The position numbers and the translations under genes are program-made. 64,000 nucleotides of DNA. Source: UBA5070 sp035352895. GTDB lineage: Bacteria > Fibrobacterota > Fibrobacteria > UBA5070. The stretch lies in assembly GCA_035352895.1 (NCBI GenBank), contig DAOPYN010000005.1, forward strand, positions 1 through 64,000, in the 5' to 3' direction. Shown here one piece after another: positions 1-8,541 of the stretch (position 1 is the stretch's first letter; each line of letters starts with the position of its first letter). The notes under the pieces are model-generated. The model had not been told where the DNA came from. It saw nothing but the letters and a program-made list of their open reading frames with translations, and searched no databases.

Positions 1-9
1 TTCCTTTAG

Positions 10-41
10 AAAGCCCTCCGTCCAACGACGGAGGGCTTTCT
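10..41 (+). terminator. Rho-independent terminator of an upstream gene
   Basis: A 13-bp perfect stem (10-22 with 27-39) closes on a 4-nt CAAC loop and starts with AAAG, so the 3' arm ends in CTTTCT. It probably ends a gene lying before the window and insulates the glyA leader that follows. Confidence 0.8.
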
Positions 42-104
42 GCGTTCCAGGGAAAATCAAATAGGCAACAATGCCAGCTTGAGACACGAAGTTGTGTCTC
101 GCAT

Positions 105-133
105 TTGGATCTTGGATCGGGACACCTTATATT
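105..133 (+). promoter_or_regulatory. Sigma-70-type promoter for the glyA riboswitch transcript
   Basis: A TTGGAT box (105-110) and a TATATT box (128-133) are separated by 17 nt. A start about 7 nt after the -10 box would be near 140, exactly where the first riboswitch helix begins (142). A 7-bp hairpin, GAGACAC/GTGTCTC (81-87 with 94-100), lies just upstream; its role is unknown. Confidence 0.55.
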
Positions 134-141
134 CGTTCAGT

Positions 142-233
142 CCACGGAACTGACGCAATCGGGGAGCACCCCAAGGAACCGTGGAACCAAAATGCTCTTC
201 GAAGTGTTTTGATGGCCGCCGCGCGTCTGGGCA
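142..233 (+). ncRNA. ZTP (pfl-type) riboswitch upstream of glyA
   Basis: Seen: helix P1 pairs CCACGG (142-147) with CCGTGG (179-184). The strand after P1 reads AACTGACGC, resembling the conserved ACUGGCG of pfl RNAs. A small GGGG/CCCC hairpin (161-164 with 169-172) is followed by AAGGAA. The 3' part holds GCGTC (223-227), complementary to GACGC (152-156), followed at once by TGGGCA, the family's hallmark 3' sequence; the usual pseudoknot GGCG/CGCC is replaced by a complementary pair. Known: ZTP riboswitches sense ZMP/ZTP, signals of 10-formyl-THF shortage, and often precede glyA. Downstream, CCTCC (266-270) can pair with the Shine-Dalgarno GGAGG (277-281), while GGGACC (242-247) can pair with GGTCCC (262-267), suggesting translational control. 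No poly-U terminator is seen. Confidence 0.75.
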
Positions 234-286
234 ACCCTTCTGGGACCCGGGCGGCCGTCCAGGTCCCTCCACCTTCGGAGGAGCCC

Positions 287-1513
287 ATGAAAAACAACAT
301 CGAACCAGAATTGGAAACCTTGCTCCAGTTGGAAGCGGCACGTCAACGTGATCGCATCCGGCTGATCGCTTCGGAGAACTACGCGAGTCCAGCAGTTCGA
401 ACTGCGTGTTCATCCGTATTGATGAACAAGTACTCGGAAGGATATCCCGGCAAGCGATTCTACGAAGGTCAGCAGGTGGTCGACCAAGTGGAGCGCTTGG
501 CCATGGCTCGAGCCAGGCAATTGTTCGGAGCAGAACATGCCAACGTCCAACCTTTGAGTGGATCGCCGGCCAATCTGGCTGTCTACCATGCCTTCATGAA
601 TCCAGGTGATACGGTTTTGGCCCTGGATCTGGATCATGGTGGTCACCTGACCCATGGCTCCAAGGCCTCCGTCACAGGGAAATGGTTCAAGGCCGTGCAC
701 TACAAATTGGATCCTTTCACAGGGAATCTGGACATGGGCGCGGTTGCGGCGTTGGCCAGGTTGCATCGCCCCAAGCTTCTGGTGTGTGGACACTCCGCTT
801 GGCCACGCATTCCGGATTTCGAAGCATTCCGGCGCATCGCCGACGAAGTCGGTGCCGTGTTATGGGTGGACATGGCGCATTTCGCGGGATTGGTCGCAGG
901 GGGAGTGCATCCGAATCCCGTTCCGGTCGCCGATGTGGTGACCACCACCACACACAAGACTCTCCGTGGACCTCGTGGGGGCATGATCCTTTCGAAAGCC
1001 ATCCATGCACAAAGACTGGATCGCGCGTTGTTCCCGGGTCTGCAAGGTGGGCCGCACCTCCATACCATCGCGGGAATCGCTCAGGCCTTGTGGGAGGCTT
1101 CCCAGCCGGAGTTCGGGATCTACGCGAAGAACGTCGTGGCCAATGCGCAGGCACTGGCCTCGGCGTTGGTGACGGAGGGATTCGATCTGGTCACCGGCGG
1201 GACCCAAAACCATCTGGTCCTGATGGATTTCCGGAAGCAGGGTGGGGATGGAAAGTCCCTGGCAGAGGCTCTGGACCTGGCGGGGATGGTGGTGAACGCC
1301 AACAAGGTTCCCTGGGATGCGGGGACGGCCACGAAGCCATCGGGAATTCGTCTGGGGACGCCCGCGGTCACCACACGAGGCATGGGGACGCAGGAAATGG
1401 TCCAGATCGCCAGATGGATTCGGGAAGCCGTCGACGGACACAATCGTCCGGCCAAGCTTGCCGAGTTGCGGGTGCAGACCACCGATCTGGCCAGGAGGTT
1501 TCCCGTTCCCTAG
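287..1513 (+). CDS. glyA: Serine hydroxymethyltransferase
   Basis: A 408-residue fold-type I PLP enzyme that interconverts serine + THF with glycine + 5,10-methylene-THF in the cytoplasm. The family signature TTTTHKTLRGPRGG is present with the PLP lysine at about residue 224. The N-terminus has the usual RLIASENYASPAV and KYSEGYPGKRFYEG blocks. The ATG at 287 follows a GGAGGAG ribosome site; an in-frame ATG at 92 exists, but its 65 extra codons would run through the riboswitch and match nothing in the family. Length is normal. The riboswitch in front links its expression to one-carbon status. Confidence 0.97.
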   Translation: MKNNIEPELETLLQLEAARQRDRIRLIASENYASPAVRTACSSVLMNKYSEGYPGKRFYEGQQVVDQVERLAMARARQLFGAEHANVQPLSGSPANLAVYHAFMNPGDTVLALDLDHGGHLTHGSKASVTGKWFKAVHYKLDPFTGNLDMGAVAALARLHRPKLLVCGHSAWPRIPDFEAFRRIADEVGAVLWVDMAHFAGLVAGGVHPNPVPVADVVTTTTHKTLRGPRGGMILSKAIHAQRLDRALFPGLQGGPHLHTIAGIAQALWEASQPEFGIYAKNVVANAQALASALVTEGFDLVTGGTQNHLVLMDFRKQGGDGKSLAEALDLAGMVVNANKVPWDAGTATKPSGIRLGTPAVTTRGMGTQEMVQIARWIREAVDGHNRPAKLAELRVQTTDLARRFPVP

Positions 1514-1517
1514 ACGC

Positions 1518-2450
1518 TCATCCTCCACCTTTGCGCAGGGTGGAGGGCAGCAGAGGCGTTCTTTGGAAGGATTTGCGGAACATGTCGACAGCCATGCCTT
1601 CGCGGATGCCCGTGCCGGGGACCGCGAACGTCTTCACGTCCAGCCACTTGAACGACTGGTAGAAGATATGGGCGGCATGGACGATGACGTCGGCGCGGTC
1701 GGGTTTGAGGTTGTATTCGAGGATCCGATCTTCCACGGAAAGCGCTGCGAGATCGTCCCACAAACGATGAAGCTCCTTGCGAGTCATGTCGCGGTCCTTG
1801 CCACCCGCCAGATCCAGGAGCTTTTCCGCATTGCCTCCCACGGCGACTCCGTCCTCGGGGACGGAGTCCTGAGGAATGTCCTCCAACCATTCGCGCAGAC
1901 GATCCCACTCCCGATCATCCACTCGATCTTCCAGGAGACGAACGGCGCCGATCTGGAAGGATTCTCGTCGAACGGCCTTTCCCTCCCGGAGAAGGGAAAG
2001 CTGTGTGCTCCCACCCCCCACATCCACGCACAAACGCAGCCCACGGGAAAGTTCCGGATCGGCGGTGTGTGCGAGAAGGGACAATGCCGCTTCCTCCTGT
2101 CCATCGATGATCTCGAGTCGGATCCCGGATTCCGATCGCACCTGCTCGGCCAGTTCCAGACCGTTCTTCGCGTCGCGCATGGCCGATGTGGCAACGGCCC
2201 GCAGCGAGCGAGGGCCGAAGACCTCGGACAGTTCGGCGAAGGCCTTGAACGAGTGGATCAGATGGCTCGCGCTCGTCTTGGATATGGAGCCGCTGGAGAA
2301 GACATCCTCGCCCAGTCGGATGGGAACGCGGTAACCGGCTTCGGGGACCAGGTGATCCTCGCCGCGCGATTCCATGGCTTGCCAGACCTGCATGCGCACG
2401 CCGTTGGTGCCCACATCGCAAGCTGCGAAACGAGTGGCGCGGGATGTCAT
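1518..2450 (-). CDS. ppx: Exopolyphosphatase (Ppx/GppA family)
   Basis: About 310 residues of the ASKHA fold, hydrolysing polyphosphate (or pppGpp in GppA members). Visible motifs are the first phosphate loop DVGTNGVRMQV at the N-terminus and the second loop CVDVGGGSTQLSLL near residue 140. The protein is short: it has the two-domain ASKHA core without the C-terminal HD-like domain of E. coli Ppx. The chosen ATG overlaps the ppk stop as ATGA; another ATG 6 nt upstream lies almost on top of its GGAG site. Coupling to ppk suggests matched synthesis and turnover of polyphosphate. Confidence 0.9.
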   Translation of the reverse strand: MTSRATRFAACDVGTNGVRMQVWQAMESRGEDHLVPEAGYRVPIRLGEDVFSSGSISKTSASHLIHSFKAFAELSEVFGPRSLRAVATSAMRDAKNGLELAEQVRSESGIRLEIIDGQEEAALSLLAHTADPELSRGLRLCVDVGGGSTQLSLLREGKAVRRESFQIGAVRLLEDRVDDREWDRLREWLEDIPQDSVPEDGVAVGGNAEKLLDLAGGKDRDMTRKELHRLWDDLAALSVEDRILEYNLKPDRADVIVHAAHIFYQSFKWLDVKTFAVPGTGIREGMAVDMFRKSFQRTPLLPSTLRKGGG

Positions 2451-4504
2451 TGGCATTTCTCCTCGAGCCAGCGGGGAATGTCCCTGTGGCAGTCCCGGGA
2501 CGGGCCCGCGATGCGGAGATTGGCGTTGTCCTGGCTCCATCGCCGGGCGTTTTCCGTGTCGCTCCACTGCATCTCGAATTCCTCCAGCAACCTCCTGGAA
2601 AGGATCTTGTCGTGGACCGGGCAGGACACCTCGATCCGACCGTCCAAGTTGCGGGTCATCCAGTCGCCCGAGGTCAGAAAGACCTTCGGCTTGCCTCCAT
2701 TGGCGAAACCGACCATGCGGGAATGCTCCAGGAACCGTCCCACCAACCCGCGGGTTTCCAACAGCGGGTGTTCCTCGGGCGCAGGGGGAACCAGGCAGTT
2801 CATGCCACGGACCAGGATCTTGACGCTTACGCCCTCGTCGGCCGCATCCAGGAGTTCGCGCATCAGGACCTCGTCGGCGAGATTGTTCAGCCGAAGACGG
2901 ATCCAGGCGGGTTCGCCGCGCCGATGACGGGCCCGTTCCTCCCGGATCCATTCCACGAATTGATCGCGCGATCCGAAGGGCGAGACGACGAGCTCCCGGA
3001 AATCGGGAACCTTGTAGTTGTTGCGGAAGAACTCGAAGACGTCGGAGATCTCCCCCGCGATGGCGGGATTGGCGGTCAGCAGCATGTGGTCGGTGTAGAT
3101 CCGTGCCGTGTCCTCGTTGAAGTTCCCCGTTCCGATGGCGGCGTAATGGCGGGATCGCTTGCCTTCCCGGCGCGAGACCAGACAGATCTTGGCGTGAACC
3201 TTCAGGCCCCGTACGCCGGGAATGACTTCGACCCCTTCGTCGCGCAGGTCGTTGATCCAGGAGATGTTGTTCTCCTCGTCGAAGCGCGCCAGGACCTCCA
3301 CCAGGACGGTGACCTTCTTTCCGTTGCGGGCGGCGTTCACGAGCGCGTTGAGGACGCTGGATTCCTGGCTTACCCGGTACACCGTCAGCCGGATGTGCGT
3401 GACGTCCGGATCGATGGCGGCCTCGCGCAGGAAGTCCAGGAAGATGCCGAAGTCGTGCCAGGGGAAATGCAGCAGACGGTCGCGCTTTCCCACGGCCTGG
3501 ATGATCCGGCGGACGCCGGACAGCTCGGGGTGGGGAACCGGCTGGAAACGCGGATAGGACAGCTCCTTGCGACCCAACCGCGGAAACGACATGAAGTCCT
3601 TGAAATTGTGCTCGCGCATGCCGGGGATGCGGGCGTCGGCGCGATCCAATCCGATCTTGCGGAGGATGCTTTTCAAGATGGATTCGGGCATTTCCCGATC
3701 GTGGACCACTCGGACGGGCGCACCCGCGGCGCGCTTGCGGAGTCCTTGGTTGACCCGAGTGAGGAATCCTTCGGCGAATTCCTGGTTGAGATCCAGTTCC
3801 GCGTCCCGGTTCACCTTGAACGCCCAGGCATGGATCTGGCGGGGTTGGAACATCCAGAAGACCTCGCGGAGACCCCATCGGACCACGTCCTCCAAGAGGA
3901 TCACGCAGTGGAATCCCTCCGACATGGAGAGCTCCAGGAACCGCGGCAGCGTTTCGGGAACTTCGATGAGCGCAAGCGGAGGAGCTCCCGATCTGGCTCC
4001 CGTGAAGGAAATGGCCAGATGGACCACGTGGTCGTGCAACAGGGGAAGCTCGGCCCCGCGAGGCACCAGGATGGGAACCAGCCGCGGGCGGACCCTTTCC
4101 GTGAAGAAGGCGCGGACCTCGGCTTCCTGTTCCTTGGAAAGCCGTGTTTCGTCGACGATGCGGATCTTTTCCCTCAACAGCTCCCGCGAGATCCTTTCGT
4201 AGGATTCCTCGAAACGTTCGCCGAGCTCCGTGACCCGATGTGCGATGGTTTGCAGGAGCTTGCGAACGGAGGTTCCCCCCACGCGGTGGCCGGGGCCGTT
4301 CTCGGATTCCATTCGCCGGAGACTGGCGACTCTGACCCGGTAGAATTCGTCCAGGTTGTTGGAATAGATCCCCAGGAACCGGAGGCGATCCAATAGGGGG
4401 TGGCGTGGGTCGTTGGCTTCTTCCAGCACACGTTCGTTGAACAGGAGCCAGGAAAGCTCCTTGGGGAAGGGAAGGCCATGGGGCGATTTGGCGTTTTTAG
4501 GCAT
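2447..4504 (-). CDS. ppk: Polyphosphate kinase 1
   Basis: A 685-residue PPK1 that reversibly transfers the ATP gamma-phosphate onto inorganic polyphosphate. The N-domain opens with SWLLFNERVLEEA and a YSNNLDEFYRVRV segment. The first phospholipase-D-like catalytic block contains LARFDEENNI and VHAKICLV (autophosphorylated-His type motif), followed by AIGTGNFNEDTARIYTDH. The second half has VHDKILSRRLLEEFE near the C-terminus. Length matches the family (about 690). The downstream ppx gene overlaps by 4 nt, giving a ppk-ppx operon. Confidence 0.96.
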   Translation of the reverse strand: MPKNAKSPHGLPFPKELSWLLFNERVLEEANDPRHPLLDRLRFLGIYSNNLDEFYRVRVASLRRMESENGPGHRVGGTSVRKLLQTIAHRVTELGERFEESYERISRELLREKIRIVDETRLSKEQEAEVRAFFTERVRPRLVPILVPRGAELPLLHDHVVHLAISFTGARSGAPPLALIEVPETLPRFLELSMSEGFHCVILLEDVVRWGLREVFWMFQPRQIHAWAFKVNRDAELDLNQEFAEGFLTRVNQGLRKRAAGAPVRVVHDREMPESILKSILRKIGLDRADARIPGMREHNFKDFMSFPRLGRKELSYPRFQPVPHPELSGVRRIIQAVGKRDRLLHFPWHDFGIFLDFLREAAIDPDVTHIRLTVYRVSQESSVLNALVNAARNGKKVTVLVEVLARFDEENNISWINDLRDEGVEVIPGVRGLKVHAKICLVSRREGKRSRHYAAIGTGNFNEDTARIYTDHMLLTANPAIAGEISDVFEFFRNNYKVPDFRELVVSPFGSRDQFVEWIREERARHRRGEPAWIRLRLNNLADEVLMRELLDAADEGVSVKILVRGMNCLVPPAPEEHPLLETRGLVGRFLEHSRMVGFANGGKPKVFLTSGDWMTRNLDGRIEVSCPVHDKILSRRLLEEFEMQWSDTENARRWSQDNANLRIAGPSRDCHRDIPRWLEEKCQ

Positions 4505-4574
4505 CAGAGGGAAAAGATGGACCGTGGATGTTGCTGTTCGGTTTCTGGACCGATGGTTGCGTCGCGTGGGAAGC

Positions 4575-6005
4575 TCAGCGCGATCGACCCCACATGGGAG
4601 GCACTCGACCCAGGGATGTCTTCAGACGATTGAGGCGGACGTGCTCCAGCAACAGATCCCGGTCCCATCGCTCCAGGTACTCCGGTGCAAGGCTCTCGAA
4701 GGAAAATCCGGTGATCTCGAAGGGGCGGTCCCGCAGGACCTGGGGAATGGCGACCTTGTAGCGTTCGGATGGAAGGATGGGTTTGTCCTCGATCAGGACG
4801 ACACCCCGGGATCCGCCGAAGGCCGAACTGTCGCTGGTGCAGGAGGCCCCCGAAAGGAACAGGTATTCGGAGGATCTGGACATCTGTCGCCGCAGGAGAC
4901 GCTCCAGTTCGGAGCCGGGAAGCTCGAAGACCGAAACCTGCTGGGCCGGCCCCAGGATCTTCCAGATGTCGCCCACCGTGATCTTGCCGCGGGGCAGTCC
5001 CGCCTTCAAGGCCGAGACGGGGACCAGGGCCATGTTCGTTCCCGCCTGCATGCGAAGGGCATCGGCCACCCAGTTTCCCAGGTTTCCTTCCCGGTTGGGG
5101 ATGGGCCAGGCTTCCTTCAAGGTGTCCACGACCGAATCGGTCGTGGCCTTGGCAAGTTTCGCCAGACTGTCCAGAAGCGGGATGATCGGCGCGTTGGATT
5201 TTGGTTTTTGGGGTAAGGGCTCCAGAATCGCTTGCACCTGGATTCCGGTTTCGGTGGGCGAGAGCTCCAGGCGATGGAGGCGGTTTGGACCGCCGCCAAG
5301 TCGCGCGTACCACACGGCATCCTGGCGGAAGACCGTGTCCCGACCTTCCGGTTGCATGGAGATGACCAGGTCAAGTCCGGGGATTTCCTGGGCGATGGCC
5401 TTGTCGATTTCCCAGCCGGCATGGGAAAGCAGGACCACCAGCTTGGCGTTGGCGGCGCGAAGCTCCTCGATGGCCGTCTGCACGTACAAGGAGGCCTCTT
5501 CCGAACGAAGATCGGTGGTGCGCACAGGGCGATCGGTGGAGGATGCGTTGGGATCCACCACGCCCACCACCCCGATGCGGAAGCCGTCGAAATCCCAGAT
5601 CTTGTAGGAACTTCCGCCGTAGGGCATTCCGGTGAGCGCGTTGCGGAGATTGGCCGTCAACAGAGGATAGGTGCGGAACTTCTGGAGGGAATCGAGTTGG
5701 GCACGCGGCCACACGAAATCCGCTGCGCCCAGGATGGCCGCATCCGGATGGATGAGTTGCAGAGCCTTGGCTGGGCCGGCGCTTTTGGTGAGGAACGCCA
5801 TCTCGGATCCCGAAAGCGCGTTTCCACCGTCGAAGGAAAGCAGCGGTCGGCGTTCGCGATCGGCTTCCTTGCGGAGGGAATCGATCCGAGTCACCAGTTG
5901 GGGAGGGAATTCTCCACCGAGATCGCTCCAGACCAGCAACGTCGCGGTGGATGGATTGGAGTTGGCGACCAGGGCGGCCAGCACGGTTGATGCGAAGAAG
6001 GACAT
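4575..6005 (-). CDS. 5'-nucleotidase/UshA-family protein with degenerate metal site
   Basis: A 476-residue protein with a short hydrophobic N-terminus, probably exported. It has an N-terminal metallophosphatase-like domain and a C-terminal 5'-nucleotidase domain (GNLGNWVADALR near residue 290; GPAQQVSVFELPGSEL near residue 345). The metal-binding motifs look eroded: the usual D-x-H-G appears as DLGGEF, the GNHEFD block as GAADFVWP, and the GHTH block has no counterpart (ISMQPEGRDT). One conserved LLSHAGWEID remains. It may therefore be a binding or structural protein rather than an active nucleotidase. Function is inferred from fold only. Confidence 0.75.
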   Translation of the reverse strand: MSFFASTVLAALVANSNPSTATLLVWSDLGGEFPPQLVTRIDSLRKEADRERRPLLSFDGGNALSGSEMAFLTKSAGPAKALQLIHPDAAILGAADFVWPRAQLDSLQKFRTYPLLTANLRNALTGMPYGGSSYKIWDFDGFRIGVVGVVDPNASSTDRPVRTTDLRSEEASLYVQTAIEELRAANAKLVVLLSHAGWEIDKAIAQEIPGLDLVISMQPEGRDTVFRQDAVWYARLGGGPNRLHRLELSPTETGIQVQAILEPLPQKPKSNAPIIPLLDSLAKLAKATTDSVVDTLKEAWPIPNREGNLGNWVADALRMQAGTNMALVPVSALKAGLPRGKITVGDIWKILGPAQQVSVFELPGSELERLLRRQMSRSSEYLFLSGASCTSDSSAFGGSRGVVLIEDKPILPSERYKVAIPQVLRDRPFEITGFSFESLAPEYLERWDRDLLLEHVRLNRLKTSLGRVPPMWGRSR

Positions 6006-6119
6006 GGAGCTCTCTCACGGTCGGAGGTTCTATCCGGTGTCTTGGATCCAAGTTAGCACAAATAGCCGTTCGGGGGTTCATCGAATGGTAGGATGGCGGG
6101 GTATCGGAGGAGTTCGCCC

Positions 6120-7205
6120 TTGGGTTTCAAATCCTTCCTTTCCCACCTGATCGACGACGAATCCACCCATCCGGACGCGGAAGCATCCCCGGCGGAGAAA
6201 AGAACCACAGCGGACCGACCCGAGACGGTCCTGGCGGAGGTCTTGGGAATCCTGGTGCGATCGGCGCCCAAGGATGGCGAAGCGGCCGGTCTCGCCGCCA
6301 AGCTTGCCAAAATCTGTGATCGGATGGAAAAGGGTGGAGCACCCCTACCGGAGATTCCATCCCTGGTCGAAGAGCAGAGGAAGGCGGAAAAGGACTGGTT
6401 CGAAGGAAACGTCCGCAGTCTTGCGGAAGCGGTTCTGGGAGTGTTGCGGAGGTTGGGATCGGCCGCAGGTGCGACACGCGAGGAAGGAAAAAGCCTGGGT
6501 GACCATCTGGAAACGTTGCGATCGGCCACCAGCACGGAAAATCTCCAGGAATTGCGCAGATCCGTCCTGGCTGCCGTGGAACGGATGACCGAAGAGCTGA
6601 AGGCCAACCAGGAGCGCCAGAACCGGGAAATGAGCCTGATCAGCGGGCAACTGGAGAGTCTGAAAGGGGAATTGAACAGGGTTCGCAAGGAAGCGACCCT
6701 GGATGGTCTGACGCGGGTGGCCAATCGCGCGTCGCTGGACGAACACCTGGAGGCCGTGCTGGCGGTGCACCGGATCACGGGGCGCCCTTCCTGCATCCTG
6801 ATGATCGATCTCGACCACTTCAAAGCGATCAACGATCGACTTGGGCACCCTGCCGGAGACGCCGCCTTGCGTGCCGTGGCCGATTGCCTGGTGAGATCGT
6901 TTCCGCGCAAATCCGATTTCGTCGGCCGGTACGGCGGCGAGGAGTTCTGCATCGTGCTTTCGGAAGACGGCCCGTTGACGGGGCGACGACTGGGGGAACG
7001 TTTTGTCCAGAGCCTGAGAAACCTGGAAATCCCCTGGTCGGAGGAAGCCTTTTCCGTGACGTGTTCGGTGGGAATCGCGGAGCCTGGAAACGTGGAGACC
7101 GCGGCGGAGTGGGTTGCTGTCGCCGATCGCATGCTTTATAGGGCCAAGGAAGCAGGCCGCGACCGGGTGGTGTGCACTGGAGAGCCAGATTCGATCCATG
7201 ATTGA
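6120..7205 (+). CDS. Diguanylate cyclase (GGDEF domain)
   Basis: About 361 residues. Residues 1-190 are a charged, mostly helical, probably coiled-coil region with no membrane segment, and the C-terminal third is a GGDEF domain. The active-site loop reads GRYGGEEFCIVL (GGEEF at residues 272-276), preceded by LDHFKAINDRLGHPAGD, so c-di-GMP synthesis from two GTP is expected. The TTG start at 6120 has a perfect GGAGGAG 7 nt upstream (6106-6112); an in-frame ATG at 6093 would add nine codons but has no such site. No RxxD inhibitory site is obvious before the signature. The input signal is unknown. Confidence 0.9.
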   Translation: MGFKSFLSHLIDDESTHPDAEASPAEKRTTADRPETVLAEVLGILVRSAPKDGEAAGLAAKLAKICDRMEKGGAPLPEIPSLVEEQRKAEKDWFEGNVRSLAEAVLGVLRRLGSAAGATREEGKSLGDHLETLRSATSTENLQELRRSVLAAVERMTEELKANQERQNREMSLISGQLESLKGELNRVRKEATLDGLTRVANRASLDEHLEAVLAVHRITGRPSCILMIDLDHFKAINDRLGHPAGDAALRAVADCLVRSFPRKSDFVGRYGGEEFCIVLSEDGPLTGRRLGERFVQSLRNLEIPWSEEAFSVTCSVGIAEPGNVETAAEWVAVADRMLYRAKEAGRDRVVCTGEPDSIHD

Positions 7206-7259
7206 ACTGTGACGGAAAATCGACGTGTGGGTATGGCGGAGGCACCCGATATTCCGATC

Positions 7260-7550
7260 ATGACCAAGCGGTTGTGGATCCTTTTGATCGCGGGATTGGT
7301 GGGTGTCGCCATGGCGAACCTGTCCAAACCCTCGAAGTCCCCCCACTGGAGCCAGCTCCAGGGGCGGATCCAGGTGGATCTATCCGGCGAAGCGTTTTCC
7401 CGGTTCGAACTCGTGGATCCGCGGGGCCGTCACCTCGCTTCGGGCAACCTCGTGGGCCGGACTTGGTTCGATCTTCCCGTCTTCCGCGGTGCCGCCACCT
7501 TGCGGCTGGTCGGTCGAGACACCACCAACCTCCAGGTCTTCTCGCGCTGA
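7260..7550 (+). CDS. Small exported hypothetical protein
   Basis: About 96 residues beginning MTKRLWILLIAGLVGVAMA, a typical signal peptide or membrane anchor, followed by a short, probably beta-rich domain. No family is recognised. In-frame upstream starts exist at 7209 (GTG) and 7233 (ATG); 7260 is chosen because it puts the hydrophobic segment at the N-terminus. It runs convergently with the transglutaminase-like gene, 19 nt away. Confidence 0.5.
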   Translation: MTKRLWILLIAGLVGVAMANLSKPSKSPHWSQLQGRIQVDLSGEAFSRFELVDPRGRHLASGNLVGRTWFDLPVFRGAATLRLVGRDTTNLQVFSR

Positions 7551-7569
7551 GGGATCCGAGGCCGTAGAC

Positions 7570-8541
7570 TCAGTCGATCGCCCAAAGCGAATCCCGCCAC
7601 CGGAACGTGGGTTCCTCTCCGGTCCAGATCCAGGTAGCCCTGGATTGACCCTGCAACGCCGGTGGACTGGGATGGTGCGAGAGTTCCAGTCTCAGCCCGG
7701 GAACCCGGTCGATGCCGTGGTGCCCTAGCGAGGCCCACAAGGGGTCGAATTCCGTCCATCCCCTTCCCGGCAGGAAGCCTTCAACCCATTGGTGGGATTC
7801 CGTGGTGTTGCCTGAGCGTGTCCAGCCTCGCGGGGTGCGGGCGGGGATTCCCGACTTCCGCATCAGGCTCGCCTGCAAGTCGCTGAATTCGGAGCAGTCG
7901 CCCCGCCCCGTGGCCAGAGCGGCGGAGGCTCCTCGGTCGACGGGATCGTAGCCGCCGTATTTCAGGCGTCCTCTCACCTTCTCCCAGATCCGGAGCGTCA
8001 CCTCCTGGGGCGTCCCCTCCGGGAGAGTGGCGGCTAGGTTCGCGATGGCGGGATCCTCCAATGGATGGAGGGAATCCGAGGCGAGGTACCTCGACGGATC
8101 TTCCAAGGATCCGGGCAAGGTGATGACGCCGGACAGGTCGTGGCGGATCCGTTCGGCGCACTGGACCAGGCTCACCGAGCCCGAGTCCGCGGGGGAAACG
8201 AAGCGCCATTCCAGCCAGGTGCCCGCACTGTTGGTTCCCGAGTCCGTGGGAAGCGGGATGGCCGTGCGGGAAAGAAGCGTCTGGTGGTCAAGCCGATCGG
8301 GGATCGCCAGCATGCGGATCCGGACGGATTCCGTCCCCGGGCGAGGAACAAACCGGATGTCGGAGCGGATGCAGGCCCGGAAGGAGCGGGCAGAGGGGTC
8401 TTCGCCATGGATCCTGGGAGGATCCGGTGGGCCAAGGTGATGGATCCTTGCGGGATCCGGTGGGCCAAGGTGCGAAAAAACAAAGGCCGCGAGGAACCCC
8501 GCGGCCAGTAGAATCCCGAGATTGCGGATTCCGCGACTCAA
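7570..8541 (-). CDS. Transglutaminase-like protein, exported
   Basis: About 323 residues. The N-terminus has a hydrophobic segment (NLGILLAAGFLAAFVF), so the protein is likely periplasmic or anchored. The C-terminal half is a transglutaminase-like domain with the Cys-His-Asp triad in GRGDCSEFSDLQ, SHQWVEGF and FDPLW. Such domains act as proteases or amidases, or have uncharacterised roles. The TTG start overlaps the tpiA stop as TTGA; the first convincing internal ATG would remove the membrane segment. Residues 26-45 contain a tandem HLGPPDP repeat encoded by a 33-nt direct repeat. Confidence 0.75.
   Translation of the reverse strand: MSRGIRNLGILLAAGFLAAFVFSHLGPPDPARIHHLGPPDPPRIHGEDPSARSFRACIRSDIRFVPRPGTESVRIRMLAIPDRLDHQTLLSRTAIPLPTDSGTNSAGTWLEWRFVSPADSGSVSLVQCAERIRHDLSGVITLPGSLEDPSRYLASDSLHPLEDPAIANLAATLPEGTPQEVTLRIWEKVRGRLKYGGYDPVDRGASAALATGRGDCSEFSDLQASLMRKSGIPARTPRGWTRSGNTTESHQWVEGFLPGRGWTEFDPLWASLGHHGIDRVPGLRLELSHHPSPPALQGQSRATWIWTGEEPTFRWRDSLWAID
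8420..8472 (-). repeat. Two-copy 33-nt tandem repeat inside the transglutaminase-like gene
   Basis: GGATCCGGTGGGCCAAGGTG occurs at 8420-8439 and again at 8453-8472, a period of 33 nt (11 codons). It encodes two HLGPPDP copies just after the signal/anchor segment, so it looks like a flexible Pro-rich linker that could vary in copy number. Confidence 0.8.

Noticed and set aside
92..286. N-terminal extension of glyA from an upstream ATG
   Set aside because: The extra 65 codons do not resemble the family and cover the riboswitch; the ATG at 287 has a clear ribosome site.
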